Source of the DNA: Plakobranchus ocellatus
Lineage: Eukaryota; Mollusca; Gastropoda; Plakobranchidae
DNA length: 24,905 nt
NCBI GenBank assembly: GCA_019648995.1
Contig: BLXT01004001.1
Coordinates: forward strand, 417,297 to 442,201
Direction: 5' to 3'
Both the position numbers and the translations under genes were made by a program. Below are positions 11,350 to 21,585 of this stretch, piece by piece (position 1 is the first letter of the stretch; the number at the start of each line of letters is the position of its first letter). The notes under the pieces are model-generated. The model had not been told where the DNA came from, searched no databases, and was given only the letters and a program-made list of their open reading frames with translations.

Positions 11350-11448
11350 AATCAAGTTTATAGTTTTCAATTTCATTCAAATTTTCTAAGACTCCAACCT
11401 ATTTGAGCGATTGTTTATAGGTGAAACGTATATGTTCTATCGCTAAAC
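11350..11448 (+). repeat. Right copy of the 99-bp direct repeat flanking the gap
   Basis: It matches 97 of 99 positions with 11041-11139. It lies in the intron just 3' of decayed exon B on the minus strand. Confidence 0.95.
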
Positions 11449-11495
11449 TTGGATATAAACACTTTCATAATCACAAATACAAATAAAAAGCTTAC

Positions 11496-11722
11496 TTTCT
11501 TTCATTTTTACTTCGGGCAAGTCATAATCATATCGAACAGGCCCGTATTTGCCAGGCCAAGTCAAGGAGACTTGTCTTTAGCTCATTTCTTTGATCCTTA
11601 TCGTAAAGTTAGCTTTGAGTCGAAACGTGTCGTTTCCAACGTTTTCACAGCTGCCGCCGTTTGAGAAAGAATCTTTTGTTACACAGAAACCATTTTTGAG
11701 GAATAGTAAAAGGATTGCAGAA
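11496..11722 (-). pseudogene. Module II, exon B: decayed copy
   Basis: It has the acceptor TTCACAG and donor GTAAGC, but is 227 nt instead of 226. It starts FCNPFTIPQ like module I, then gains one base in an A run just after that and goes out of frame, reaching TGA at 11645-11647 (codon 26). Beyond this, in the original frame, the conserved MSHG is replaced by MS followed by a TAA stop (11578-11580), and the first Cys of CSC has become Gly. So there are at least three independent disabling changes. Splice sites remain good, so the exon could still be spliced into RNA; including it would terminate the protein. It sits 498 nt after the decayed exon A and close to an assembly gap. Confidence 0.87.
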
Positions 11723-12220
11723 CTGTGAACAAAGAAAAAGCGTGTAGATCAAAACTGCCTGTTAAGCACGCAAATTAAAGTCACTTTGGTAAATATGAAT
11801 TTTTGTTAGAAAAATGTATGCTCTTTACTCAAGTAGACGTTGTAAAATGAAGGATTAGTAATCCCAATCAGTTAAAAAATTTCTGCTCCACAGTGCTAAA
11901 AAAAACCTTATGCTCCTTAATTTTTTTTCGCGATTCCTTATCCAATCAAATTTTTAAGGATAATTTCCGCTTTATTTTGCGAGACAACCCTCTTGTTATT
12001 GGACTTGAACGAGAGAAATTCGAGGGGAAAAAACCAAATAAGACTCTTGTAACTTAGAAAAAAAAAGATTTAATTTCTAAAATTTAAGAGCATTAGACTA
12101 GGACTGGGTCGAGTTCTTCACATAATATGAATTCATTTGGATTCACTTTCTAGATAGCTTTCGCCCATAGAAAATATACAAATATTACGATGATTGTATA
12201 TTTGTATATAAGAAGCGTAC

Positions 12221-12415
12221 TAGCATAGCCTTGTTTAATCTTCCATGTCTCCTTGTTTTGTATTCAAAACCGGCCACAGATCTTTCTAAAGCTGTATCTG
12301 GAACTGTTGCCGGCCACATCAAGCTCCAGTAGTGTGTAGTCCTCACCTACCACCTGATAATCCGCAACACAGTTGAAGAGTGGTTCGATTTGAATTACTT
12401 TAATTTCTGGTTCAG
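12221..12415 (-). pseudogene. Module II, exon A: decayed copy
   Basis: It is clearly homologous to the other A exons: EPEIKVIQIEPLFNCVADYQ, then EDYTLLELDVAGNSSRYSF. The acceptor (CTGTTTCCAG) is intact. At 195 nt it is two bases short. Compared with module I, one base is missing after YSF and another a few codons later, just before the base run encoding RFEY. Frame is lost and a TGA appears at 12264-12266 (codon 50). The donor position reads GTACGC instead of GTGAGT. A downstream stretch still resembles the normal 3' part in another frame, so these look like recent lesions in a once-functional exon. A sequencing error could explain one indel, but the altered donor and the damaged partner exon make true decay more likely. 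Confidence 0.85.
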
Positions 12416-12527
12416 CTGGAAACAGAGGGAGAAAGAAACCTGCAACACCACACTTATGATGGTGATGCTGCTGAGGATTATGATGGTGGTGATGATGATA
12501 AAATGATGATGGGGATAATGATAGAAC

Positions 12528-12599
<72 letters not shown>
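12528..12599 (+). repeat. (GAT)24 microsatellite
   Basis: Perfect trinucleotide tract 113 nt upstream (in minus-strand sense, as ATC) of the acceptor of decayed exon A. Less regular ATG/GTG-rich sequence extends it toward the exon from about 12460. Confidence 0.98.
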
Positions 12600-15500
12600 A
12601 AATTTTGTTTCATGACTATCCGATGAATTATTAACACTGATGAAATCTTTTGAAAATTTCTCCTCGAACAGCAAACTTAATTCGGGAATGCGAGAAATAT
12701 AAGCGTTTGCCTGTAAGAAGATTTTTCAGCTATGTGCAAGTGAAATCCACTTGTAGACACCCAAAAAAGTGTAAGATTCAGACCTGCGAGAGAAGAGAAT
12801 ACTCATAGTGCCTTAAAGTAAATCACTGGCTCTAGTTCTGATAAAGGTATTATCCACTTACTTCAGAAAAATAAAGTCAGTTCCATGAAGAGGTCGTAGA
12901 TGCGATCGAAGGTGTTCTTATTTTTCTACAGATCCATGTAAGTCAAACTATACATTTTTAAAGATTTCAAATTTGCCTTCTTAAATTATTACCACCGAAA
13001 CGTTATTCCATATGAAATAAGTGTACAAAAATGAGTTGCGTGGCGTCTCACAGATGAAGAAAACTATTAAGCATTTAGAATTGACACTCAGTTGCAAAGT
13101 TGCAATCTGCCAGAGACGTTTTCATATATACAACATTTGTCTATCGGATCGAGAGTACAAAAATCTACTCTGTGAAGATCCGTAATCAACTGAACTTTGA
13201 TCTTAAAACAGGATCAGGGCAGTTTTGTATATAGTGATCCATGGTCTTAAGCTTTATTTATTCTATGGGTGACTTTTTACCCTTTAGCTATCTATGCGAA
13301 AAAAGCGGTTGGTTTAATTCAATGAGGGCACTATCTTTGGAAAACCGTATACGTTGCAAAAGAGTCTTATCACAATCTTTTAATGCAGAGGAATTATTTC
13401 ATTACTCGTACTGTAATATTTCATATTGGACTGAGATATCTAGGCTCCAAGTATTTTCCTTCGCGTCAGAGATGTGTATTTTCTCTCTTTTTTCATTTAA
13501 AATATACAGATTGCAAGAACCAATACAAAGCCAACATTAATACTTTTCACTTAATTATTCCTTGTAAAGAAATATAAACATGTGATACATCCAGCCAGCC
13601 TTTAAAATAATAGTTAACCTTATATTTTAAACTGCATAGATTGTTGCAATCATAACATAAAGATAACTGTGCCGAATGGCTCTGTGCAATAACTAACACT
13701 GAATAAAAGAGATTAATAGTGTTGCTTCTTTCAAAACAGGGAAATTGCAATGGAACTTGAAGCAAAAACACCTAGGAGATTTCGCCAGCTGATAACCTCT
13801 TGAAATGAAGAGATGAACATTCTGTAGGCCTATATTTAAATGTTTTCTTTTACAGCTGATGAATATCTCAATTACGATACTTTACGATTGTTTTATGGTG
13901 TAACCGAATTTCATAAGTCTATACATCGAACACCAAGAAAACATATGAAAAAAGAAAATAGGCTTGAAAATATAATATTTAGCGTGTAAACAAATACTAA
14001 GTCTTACCTTTAATGTATTTTTCTTGAGATGGAAATGAAAACTAAAGATCTTGGTTAGATCAGTAAATGAGGCATTTCCATTTACCGTTCGATGGCTATA
14101 TCTGAAATTTGTGGTTGAATTGCGCCTTCAATTTTTCACTGTATTACCAAGCTTGTTTGCAATGAATTATGGATTTCTCTTTCAAACTTTAAAAACCCCA
14201 AAAAAGGCTATTTTTTCCTTACTTTGTAAATTGTTATGCAATTAGTATCTCTAGCAGGAATGACTAAAACGGACATCACTCAAAATAAGTAAGAATAGAC
14301 TTGCACTAACCAAAGACAAAATTGAAACTTTTTTTCTTTATTAAAACCAAAAAAAAAACCAAAAAACAAACAAGGTGTTGTAACCAATCATAGCAAAGTA
14401 TAAGGAAACGATAATGGTCAATTAATCTTGAAATGTGAAGTTAACAAATTTTTGCAATCATGCATTCTTTAAAAATGGTCTTGAAAAATTTTATCATGCT
14501 AAATTCTTAGTTTAAATCTGAAGAAAAATGTTTTCTTGTATGCAAAAAGTAAATAAGATACTTAATCTCAAATTAATGAATTCAAACAGTGGAATACAAA
14601 TATCTGTAAAAAGCAGGTATTTTGTACTGACACTGCTTTTTGCTGCACTATCTGAAGACTGTATTCATGTATAAGCATACAGTTGAGAGCAAACAAGAGA
14701 CTAGCGTTGCAATATTAGACACCACTTATTTATCCAATGTTTGAAAGTTGATAATTCACTCACAAGATATTCTGATATAACGAAAAAAAAAATGATAATT
14801 AAGTTTAAACAAGTGCCTGTTGAAAAAAAAAGTTTTACTTTTAATGTCAACCTTTTCAGGGTAAATATAAGGAAACATGGGTTGAACAATTTGAGAAAAA
14901 TAAAACCTATTAAACGAAGGAAAGACAGACGTGTAAATTGATAAATTACTTCCACATATGAAACAATTTTTTTCATGGCTCACACAATCTGTAATCTTTA
15001 AAAATTTTACATTTGCATACTGGGTCCTCTTTATAATAATCTGATTGTGATGCTGATGGATATGCCAGAGCTTTCTTCGTTAAAATTTAATCATCGTGAC
15101 GAACTTGTTGTCGTTGATAGTGATGGTGACTTCGTCGTGCCTTGACCTGGTTAGTAAGCCTGGTGACCAGAAATATGATGTAGCGAGATGGACATTATTT
15201 CACACACACACACACACACACACACAACAACAATGCAGTTTACATTGCATAAAAAAGATAAACCCATGACCACTGAACAGACATTAAACTTAAGTTACAC
15301 ATCCAAGGTAGGATAGTCACATTTCTTAGTCACACGTCTGTAATACAATAAAATGGACAATTATTGTTACCGCCTTACCCATGTTGAATCGCACATGTTC
15401 ACCACCTTTTCTATTATGTTATAATTTCAACCTATGCGACCATTTTGTTTCCCCTATACGATTATTTTCCACGCTGAAGCGTTATAGATCTTTAATGTTG

Positions 15501-15706
15501 TAGCGTTAACGGAAGCGATATAGATTATATTATAACGTTAACTAAAGTATTTTAAGTCTTTTTTTATAATAATGTTAGCTGAGGCAATTTTAGATCTTTA
15601 TTATATACCATTCCATCACAATATTCAAACGTGGTAGAGAGCCAAAACGACGTCAAAGTGAGGTAAAAAGGACTTTTGAAAATAATATTGCTAAATATGT
15701 ACTTAC
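12600..15706 (-). other. Long stretch without a recognised exon
   Basis: Lies upstream of decayed module II. A Cys-rich minus frame near 13610-13690 (LCYDCNNLCSL) with weak splice-like ends is the only point of note. The (CA)13 tract is inside. Confidence 0.5.
15201..15226 (+). repeat. (CA)13 microsatellite
   Basis: Perfect dinucleotide run with no associated gene signal. Confidence 0.97.
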
Positions 15707-15724
15707 GGCAAAAATAACAAATAT
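15707..15724 (-). pseudogene. Sixth m-like site (possibly decayed microexon, or end of a signal exon)
   Basis: TTTTTGCC before the donor GTAAGT matches the 3' part of the other microexons, but the CACAG acceptor nine bases back is absent. The nearest AG gives 18 nt (ATATTTGTTATTTTTGCC). In phase 1 the end is TGC-C as elsewhere. Alternatively an ATG at 15755 opens M-C-L-M-M-Q-T-F-L-L-D-I-C-Y-F-C and ends in the correct phase 1 for exon A, so it could be a 49-nt first exon for module II. It lies 1.1 kb below the TATA/signal exon. Confidence 0.35.
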
Positions 15725-16292
15725 CTAAAAGGAAGGTCTGCATCATGAGGCACATCAAACGTTTCGAGAAATATTTGAATAGTTTTAACTTTTCAGTCCT
15801 ATTACCTCATTTTCAAATTCCTGTCAGAGGCTAATTTTTTGCCTGTGAAAACAACATGCGTTGAGCGAGAAAAGAGTCAAAGGTTTACTCTCAAAATATG
15901 AACGTCTATAGCACACACAAAGCTACAACCTTTCAATTATTGCTGGCATTAATAAACTGTCATTTTCCCTGTCTTTTTTAAACTTTAATTTCTATCATAG
16001 CTGATTGATGAAAAAAATTTGATAATTAAAGTCCTATGTGAAATCACCGTTTTCTTATCTTTGACCCAAAAAAAAAAAAAAAAAACAACTTTCACCAAGA
16101 ATGCTTGGATTCCATTAAGCCAAAATTAAAGCTTGTGACAAAAAAAGCGATGTTTGTCTTAGATCATAATTATTGATACTAGATTATCCCTTAGAGAAAA
16201 AAGAATCAGTGATCTAATGCGCAACGTGACCAAAAATATTGATAGCTATCGTTGACATAAATTGATAAACACACAGTTTGAAATCATGTGTT

Positions 16293-16365
<73 letters not shown>

Positions 16366-16426
16366 CTGACAGAGAGAAACCGACAGACAGAGAGAAACAG
16401 ACAGACAGACAGAGACAAACAGAGTC

Positions 16427-16508
<82 letters not shown>

Positions 16509-16560
16509 TAAGAGAGAAAAAAAGACATACAGACAGAAAGTGTGAGAAAGAGAGAGAGTC

Positions 16561-16615
<55 letters not shown>
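16293..16615 (+). repeat. Compound (TG)n-(GA)n tract with ACAG/GACA interruptions
   Basis: A TG run (16293-16310) turns into GA, broken by a CAGACAGA-rich mosaic, followed by GA runs at about 16430-16497 and 16566-16615. On the transcribed minus strand it is a 320-nt CT-rich sequence starting about 205 nt downstream of the signal-like exon. Confidence 0.97.
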
Positions 16616-16618
<3 letters not shown>

Positions 16619-16820
16619 TACCTTCAATCGTGATAAACATCTTTGCTTCCATGTTTCGTGAAGGAAAAATTAAACTTTTTAATGAAAGTGGAAGCAGCGA
16701 TGTTAGTGCACAAAGAATTCAATTTGCGTAGAAAAACCATGAAATTCTTTTTAGTTATCAAATGCTTGATCTGACATGAAATAAAAAATATAGAACTTTT
16801 TCCTAACCAAATTTACTCAC

Positions 16821-16865
16821 GGACACGGGTGCAAGGAGTAAAATACAAAAGGCAGGAACTACCAT
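16821..16865 (-). CDS. Signal-peptide-like first exon
   Basis: From ATG at 16865 the frame reads MVVPAFCILLLAPVS and meets the donor GTGAGT. It has a short N-region, a hydrophobic core and small residues at the end, as in a secretory signal. No other ATG lies between the TATA box and this one. The exon ends in phase 0. Exon A needs phase 1, so it cannot join A in frame; it could join a phase-0 acceptor such as exon B, or an exon I did not find. A weak alternative donor 13 nt further (TTTG before GTTAGG) would give phase 1. It may begin a second gene copy or an alternative transcript. Confidence 0.5.
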
Positions 16866-16915
16866 CACACCAGACACCGATAAGCCTGATGAGCTTGATG
16901 GCGCCAGCGCTGTTA

Positions 16916-16923
16916 TTTATATA
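16916..16923 (-). promoter_or_regulatory. TATA box of the signal-like exon
   Basis: TATATAAA lies 50 nt upstream of the ATG at 16865 on the minus strand. A start about 30 nt below it would leave a leader of only about 20-25 nt. The stretch between (GCGCTGGCGCCATC) is GC-richer than the surroundings. In AT-rich DNA such a match is frequent by chance; the correct spacing to a signal-like ATG plus donor is what supports it. Confidence 0.45.
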
Positions 16924-17379
16924 GAGGAAAAGTAACTAAGCGTGAGGAACAATGATAATATTAGACATATTTTATAGACATTTCGTTGTATAACTGTGTA
17001 TGTAAAAGTCAGTCGTCTTTACAAGTGTAGCATTTCTTTATGAGGATGATTTATAAGTTATGCTAGTTCTGCAATAAATTTACCATAAACAAAGCATCAA
17101 AAATACTCTAATACTCAATATTCCAATGCATACATCTAACTATTCAACTTGTTTTCTAAACATAGTCTGCTCCTTCTACAGTATGAACTGCTTCTCTTGT
17201 CTTTAAGACTTAGTCTGCTTCTTTGGTAAAACTGGGCTGGCATTCACTTTAGTTAGCCTATGCCACATGACTTGTTTCTGGGACGGTTTTATAGAGATGA
17301 TCCTTCAGAAACGTTTTTACAGCATCAAAATGGAACTATGAGAGTTTAAACCAAGTGGATGAGATAGGTGTTTTTATAG

Positions 17380-17470
17380 GTGTCTGGCCCCGCGGATAAA
17401 AGCAATGCGTGCAGTTGCAACACGGCCGCACTTCTATGCTCGACGCATGGTGGCCACCATATTTTGCACA
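17380..17470. other. CpG- and GC-rich patch
   Basis: It contains CCCCGCGG, CGGCCGC, CTCGACGCATG and the palindrome GGTGGCCACC, in contrast to the AT-rich surroundings. TATAAAAA on the minus strand lies at about 17367-17374. Frames are open for some codons on both strands, including a Cys-rich minus frame (PCCNCTHC), but neither splice sites nor homology could be established. A fragment of a mobile element, an exon or a promoter are all possible. Confidence 0.35.
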
Positions 17471-17757
17471 TTCTGCGATTTTTCAAATTGCCTCAAATGT
17501 TTAGTGATTTCTGTATTTTGAGCGGGTTTTTTTCACGCATTTATATTTGGTTTCTCAAAATCTGGAAAATAAGACTTCCTGCTAGGAATCTGAATGATTA
17601 TTGGCAACACTCTACAAGCAACTTTTAAGAAATTCAGTTCCATTAATTTTTGCTACTTGAAACTCTCCATTCTCTACTTTATATTAACGAAACCGTCATC
17701 TTATTCTGTGTTCTTAACAGCTGCTTCTATCACATCACCATCAAAACAAAAACACCA

Positions 17758-17848
17758 ATGACAATAATAACAACAACAACAACAAACAATAACAATCATT
17801 AAAAACAACAACAAAAACAATAATAAGAACAACAAGACAACAAGGGTA
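17758..17848 (+). repeat. AAC/AAT-rich simple repeat
   Basis: Imperfect ACAACAACAAC and ATAATAAC units, no coding signal. Confidence 0.85.
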
Positions 17849-18734
17849 ATAACAAAACTGATATAATTAAAACTATATGAATAGCAACGTTAAATTATAT
17901 TTTAAAACATACTGGTTTTAATGTTATGCAAAAATTTAAAATGTTCTTAAAACGTCCAGTAAGGAACTTTTTGTTTAATCAAACAGTCCTGTTCTCTCTT
18001 CTTATCGTAGACTCAGTCACATTTTTCTCAAGAGAACTGTCTACTTCTACAGTGCTTGTATGTGAATTTCTTCATCTAGTAGTATTTGATTTATCATCAA
18101 AATTAATCATAAAATCTGAAATTTCAACCAATGGATAAGGAAAAGATAACAGGAAATCTTTCACTCCAGCAATGTTTGCCCTAACTTGAAAGAAAGCCTG
18201 CTCTGTCCTTTCGTGAAATTTGCAAAACAAATTCACATGCCAGGAAATCGAGAAAGAGGAAAATGAACATTCAACTTTGTCTAACATGAAGCTGTCTGGT
18301 GATGATGAGAAGGATAGAATTCATCATAAATCCAAGCCGAGAATTTGCATTGACATCTGCCATATATAATGTGATCTTTATTTGACCTTAATTATTTAAA
18401 AGTAAATTTTTCACTAGGAGTCCTCAGTTAGTTCTAACAGATAGTCTTGTTTTGGACCTTCTTTGCTAGTTATGATTTGTTTCGTAAGTCTTAGGCAATA
18501 AAAAATAGCACATGCTGATTAATAACACTTAAACAGATTGGGCAATAAGCAAGGGTAGCAATAACAACTTTTTAAGATTAACTGAGAATAGGTTTGAGTG
18601 GAGGAACATGAACGCCAATGTCTCTTCCAGACAAGGTGCCTGATAATGATAATGAAACAGATTGGAATGTTTCACTTCAAGAAAGCCTATGTAAGGTATG
18701 ATCAAACTGCAAAAAGCCATAACTTTTCCCGTTC

Positions 18735-18858
18735 AAAAATCTTAGTCCACTTCTTGCATTAATTTGCTCATGTACAAAAATGACTAGGAGGTGTTTAAAA
18801 ATCTTAGTCCACTTCTTGCATTAATTTGCTCATGTACAAAAATGACTAAGAGGTATTT
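18735..18858 (+). repeat. 62-bp tandem duplication (two copies)
   Basis: Two adjacent copies, 18735-18796 and 18797-18858, begin AAAAATCTTAGTCC and differ at only two G/A positions near their ends. They carry no coding signal and appear to be a recent local duplication inside the intron or spacer between m2 and the TATA/signal exon. Confidence 0.95.
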
Positions 18859-19112
18859 AACTGCATGTTTCCTGAGCTTTCAAGCCTTGTTTAGTTTAAC
18901 TGACGTGGATATCTCATAATGCTTTAAGATACATTTTGATGCTCCTTTCCATAAGTTGCATTTGTTTCACATAACGTTTGAAGAAAAGAAAACAACAAAC
19001 TCATGCAAAGATACAAATAAAGATGGTCATTCCATTTCGTATCATATCAATATTTGTGGGAATGAATAAACAAAAAACAATACGTAGAAAACACAAAACA
19101 AAAATAACTTAC

Positions 19113-19121
19113 GGCACATGT
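19113..19121 (-). CDS. Microexon m2 (9 nt), after module I
   Basis: A long T-rich tract ending TTTCTCACAG is followed by ACATGTGCC and the donor GTAAGT. In phase 1, joined to the last base of exon B (G), it reads GAC ATG TGC C: Asp-Met-Cys and the first base of Pro. In this frame a TGA lies in the T-rich tract, so direct read-through from upstream is closed and the AG acceptor must be used. The Cys brings module I to six. It lies 698 nt downstream of exon B of module I, and the next A exon (decayed) is 6.7 kb further on. Confidence 0.65.
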
Positions 19122-19819
19122 CTGTGAGAAAGAAAAAAAATCAAGAAAACATTCTTTACCGCCACTGTCACCATAATTTGCATTCTAAAGAAAAGACTGT
19201 TGTCTAATACAGCATCAGCCGAAATGATTTTTGTGAAGTAAATACAGGAACATCGATATGAATCCATCACATACATGTTTGTTACTTTCTTTTCAACTGT
19301 ATCCAACATTTTCGAAATGAATTATTTGATATGATAAAATGTTAGGAAACAACCCGAGAAATGCTTACATTTTCAATAAATAGCTTTGAAATTTTGATAA
19401 AGATTTATGGTCATGAATTGACTAATTGCACTTCAAAATTAAATGTTATCTTTCAATTTAAAGTAAATGTAAAATTTGTCTTGTCTTCTTTCAAGAGATG
19501 TTCAACCATTGATAGAGTTATCTCAACTTTCTTTGGCATGTTAATCAGATGAAAATAGGTGACAGACTGTACCTGTCTGACTCATTATTATGGGTTATTA
19601 TGCTACAGAGAAGGCCTATTTGAACGTTTACATTTGTTTATCGTTTTAAACATCAAATTGGATACATTTCCCAGTATTAATATATGAACCCTTTTTTTCG
19701 TTTTTAATTATTACGCGCGATTTATAACATACAGACTCTTTTGTCCTTTTACTGTTTACCAATTTTTTTTACTGGAGTTAATATTACAATTTTCTCACAA
19801 AAGGTGAAAAAAAATATAC

Positions 19820-20045
19820 CTGGTCTCATTTTTACTTTTGGCAAATTATAATCATAGCGCACTGGTCCTTTACGGCCAGGCCATGTCAAAGAAATTTGTC
19901 CATGGCTCATATCTTGGCTTTTTATCGTAAAGTTAGCTCTGAGTCGAAACGTGTCTTTTCCAACATGTTCGCAGCTGCAGCTGTTTGGGAAAGATTGCTT
20001 CGTCACACAGAACTCATTTTGAGGAATGGTAAAGGGAGTGCAGAA
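19820..20045 (-). CDS. Module I, exon B (226 nt, intact)
   Basis: This exon completes the module begun by exon A. It starts after a T-rich tract ending ATCACAG and ends at AGACCAG before GTATAT, giving 75 codons plus one base (phase 0 to 1). The peptide begins FCTPFTIPQNEFCVTKQSF and carries a CSC motif, so it has four Cys. The core RLRANFTIKSQDMSHG has an NFT sequon, followed by SLTWPG and YDYNLP. The stretch D-x-S-H-G-x-x-S-L-T-W is loosely like the F-strand region of an Ig domain, but with Trp where Cys would be expected; that comparison is inference. About 51 of 75 residues match exon B of module III. The donor GTATAT is weaker than the GTAAGC used by the other two B exons. It lies 698 nt upstream of microexon m2. 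Confidence 0.87.
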
Positions 20046-20460
20046 CTGTGATAAAAAAAAAAAAATAAATAAATGTACTTGCACAGTTAAGCTAAAGTTA
20101 CGATAATCGTTAAGAGAAAAAAAAAGTTTGTTTATAACTTATGGACTATATCTAATTTATTCATGAGTAGACGCCATCAAACAATCACTTTTAAACTGTC
20201 GCTGAGGACAATATTCATTATCGTCTGGTTAAAATTATGTAAAGCATTTAAGATCTTGCTCATTGATTTTCGTTCTAGCTTTTTTATTGTTATCTTATAT
20301 TCCATACAGTTCGCGAAAACTACAGATGGAAATTGCTTTAAAGATATATTTAATTTTTTTTTGTAATTAAGACCACAACAATAGATTTTAAAATCACCAT
20401 CAGAAACATGATTGACTTAACAACTTAGCAACGATATACTATTGACAGATTAAAACTCAC

Positions 20461-20657
20461 CAGTATAGCTTTGCTCAATTTTCCATTTCTTCTTGTTTTG
20501 TATTCAAAACGCGGCCACACATCTTTCTTAAAGCTGTATCTGGAACTGTTATCGGACACATCAAGTTCTAATATCGTGTAGTCCACGCTTTCCACCTGGT
20601 ACTCCAATGTACAGTTAAAGGATGGCGTGATTTGGAACGATGTTATGTTTGGTTCAG
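20461..20657 (-). CDS. Module I, exon A (197 nt, intact)
   Basis: The exon opens after TTTTCAG and closes at ACTG before the donor GTGAGT. It is open for 2 + 195 nt, entering in phase 1 and leaving in phase 0. The peptide starts EPNITSFQITPSFNCTLEYQ and continues through VDYTILELDVSDNSSRYSFK to a basic end, TRRNGKLSKAIL. It holds one Cys (in FNCT) and three N-glycosylation sequons (NIT, NCT, NSS), so an extracellular location is likely. Alternating hydrophobic residues suggest beta strands. About 37 of 65 residues match exon A of module III by hand alignment, and the length is identical. The intron to exon B is 415 nt. The preserved frame, splice sites and length argue for a functional exon. 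An immunoglobulin-like fold is possible but unproven. Confidence 0.87.
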
Positions 20658-21460
20658 CTGAAAACACAACAAAGTGAAAGACAGCAACAATAATAAATCT
20701 TGCATGGCCAATATAATGATTATGATAACTGTGATGAAAATTTTTCAGACTGCGGTAAACTCAAATCCGGCTCATCTAGAGGCTGAAAGAACTTCATCAA
20801 CATAGTTTGCACTAAAGAGGACGAATCACGCATTACCAGGCTATGGGTGAGAAGCACAGAATAATATATTACCTTTTTTATAATAATCACGAAGCACATA
20901 ATCTATTGTTACTGCTTCAAGATGAGACGAAAAGCACAACTCATAAGCTCGCACTTACTGCATCAAGATAACAATGGTATAAATTACACAGGTTATGTAT
21001 CAATAACAAGGCTCCGTTTTAAACTCAGTGCATTTCTACGGACCTGAGACTTGGTCACTTTTCATGATGTACAACAGAACACTAAGGAATATCCGTTAAC
21101 ATTTAAACACGCCAGGGACGGAATATAATTAATCCAATAAGGTTTTCTCACAACTATTCATCGGCTGACCATCCGCTGGTTGAAAGAAACCATAACAGCA
21201 AAGAGGAGGTCACAATACTCAAACTGTCCTTAGTTTCATTTAGATCCATACTCCAGGGCGGTCCGACAATAACTAACTAACTTAACAGGTAACTTATCTT
21301 GAATTCTAATGAATTTGAGGATTTCGATTTACTCAATGCAAGTCCACGATAGTGTGCTAAATACCTGACTATGAGACTCAAAACTCTACACTGATACACA
21401 CAAGAAATCGCATTAATTAACGTACAAATCCACGGGCTTTTTCAATCATAATGTGTTTGC

Positions 21461-21463
<3 letters not shown>

Positions 21464-21539
<76 letters not shown>

Positions 21540-21585
21540 TATATGTACTTATTACATATATATAATTATATATATAATTATGTAT
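21464..21585 (+). repeat. (TA)n microsatellite with imperfect continuation
   Basis: A perfect TA run to 21530 is followed by ACACATATATATATG and further TATATAATTATA units. It lies in the long intron between m1 and module I. Confidence 0.97.

Larger units (their letters stand above)
16924..19112 (-). other. Region between m2 and the TATA/signal exon
   Basis: Holds the CpG patch, the AAC repeat and the 62-bp duplication. No membrane exon resembling 4907-5014 was found, so there is no clear end of an upstream gene here. Confidence 0.5.

Noticed and set aside
11090-11380. ORFs crossing the N gap
   Set aside because: They consist of unknown bases.
12395-12674. Poly-Ile, poly-Ser or poly-His ORFs
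   Set aside because: They come from the (GAT)24 tract running into decayed exon A.
13547-13771. Cys-rich minus frame as an exon
   Set aside because: The splice-like ends (TTGCACAG and AAG-GTTAAC) are weak and it has no relative among the other exons.
16214-16652. Ser-Leu-rich or Arg-Glu-rich ORFs
   Set aside because: They are translations of the (GA)n/(CT)n microsatellite.
19113-19188. Hydrophobic frame (VKNVFLIFFLSHRHV) ending at m2 read as a signal exon
   Set aside because: It ends in phase 2 and its hydrophobic residues come from the T-rich splice tract.
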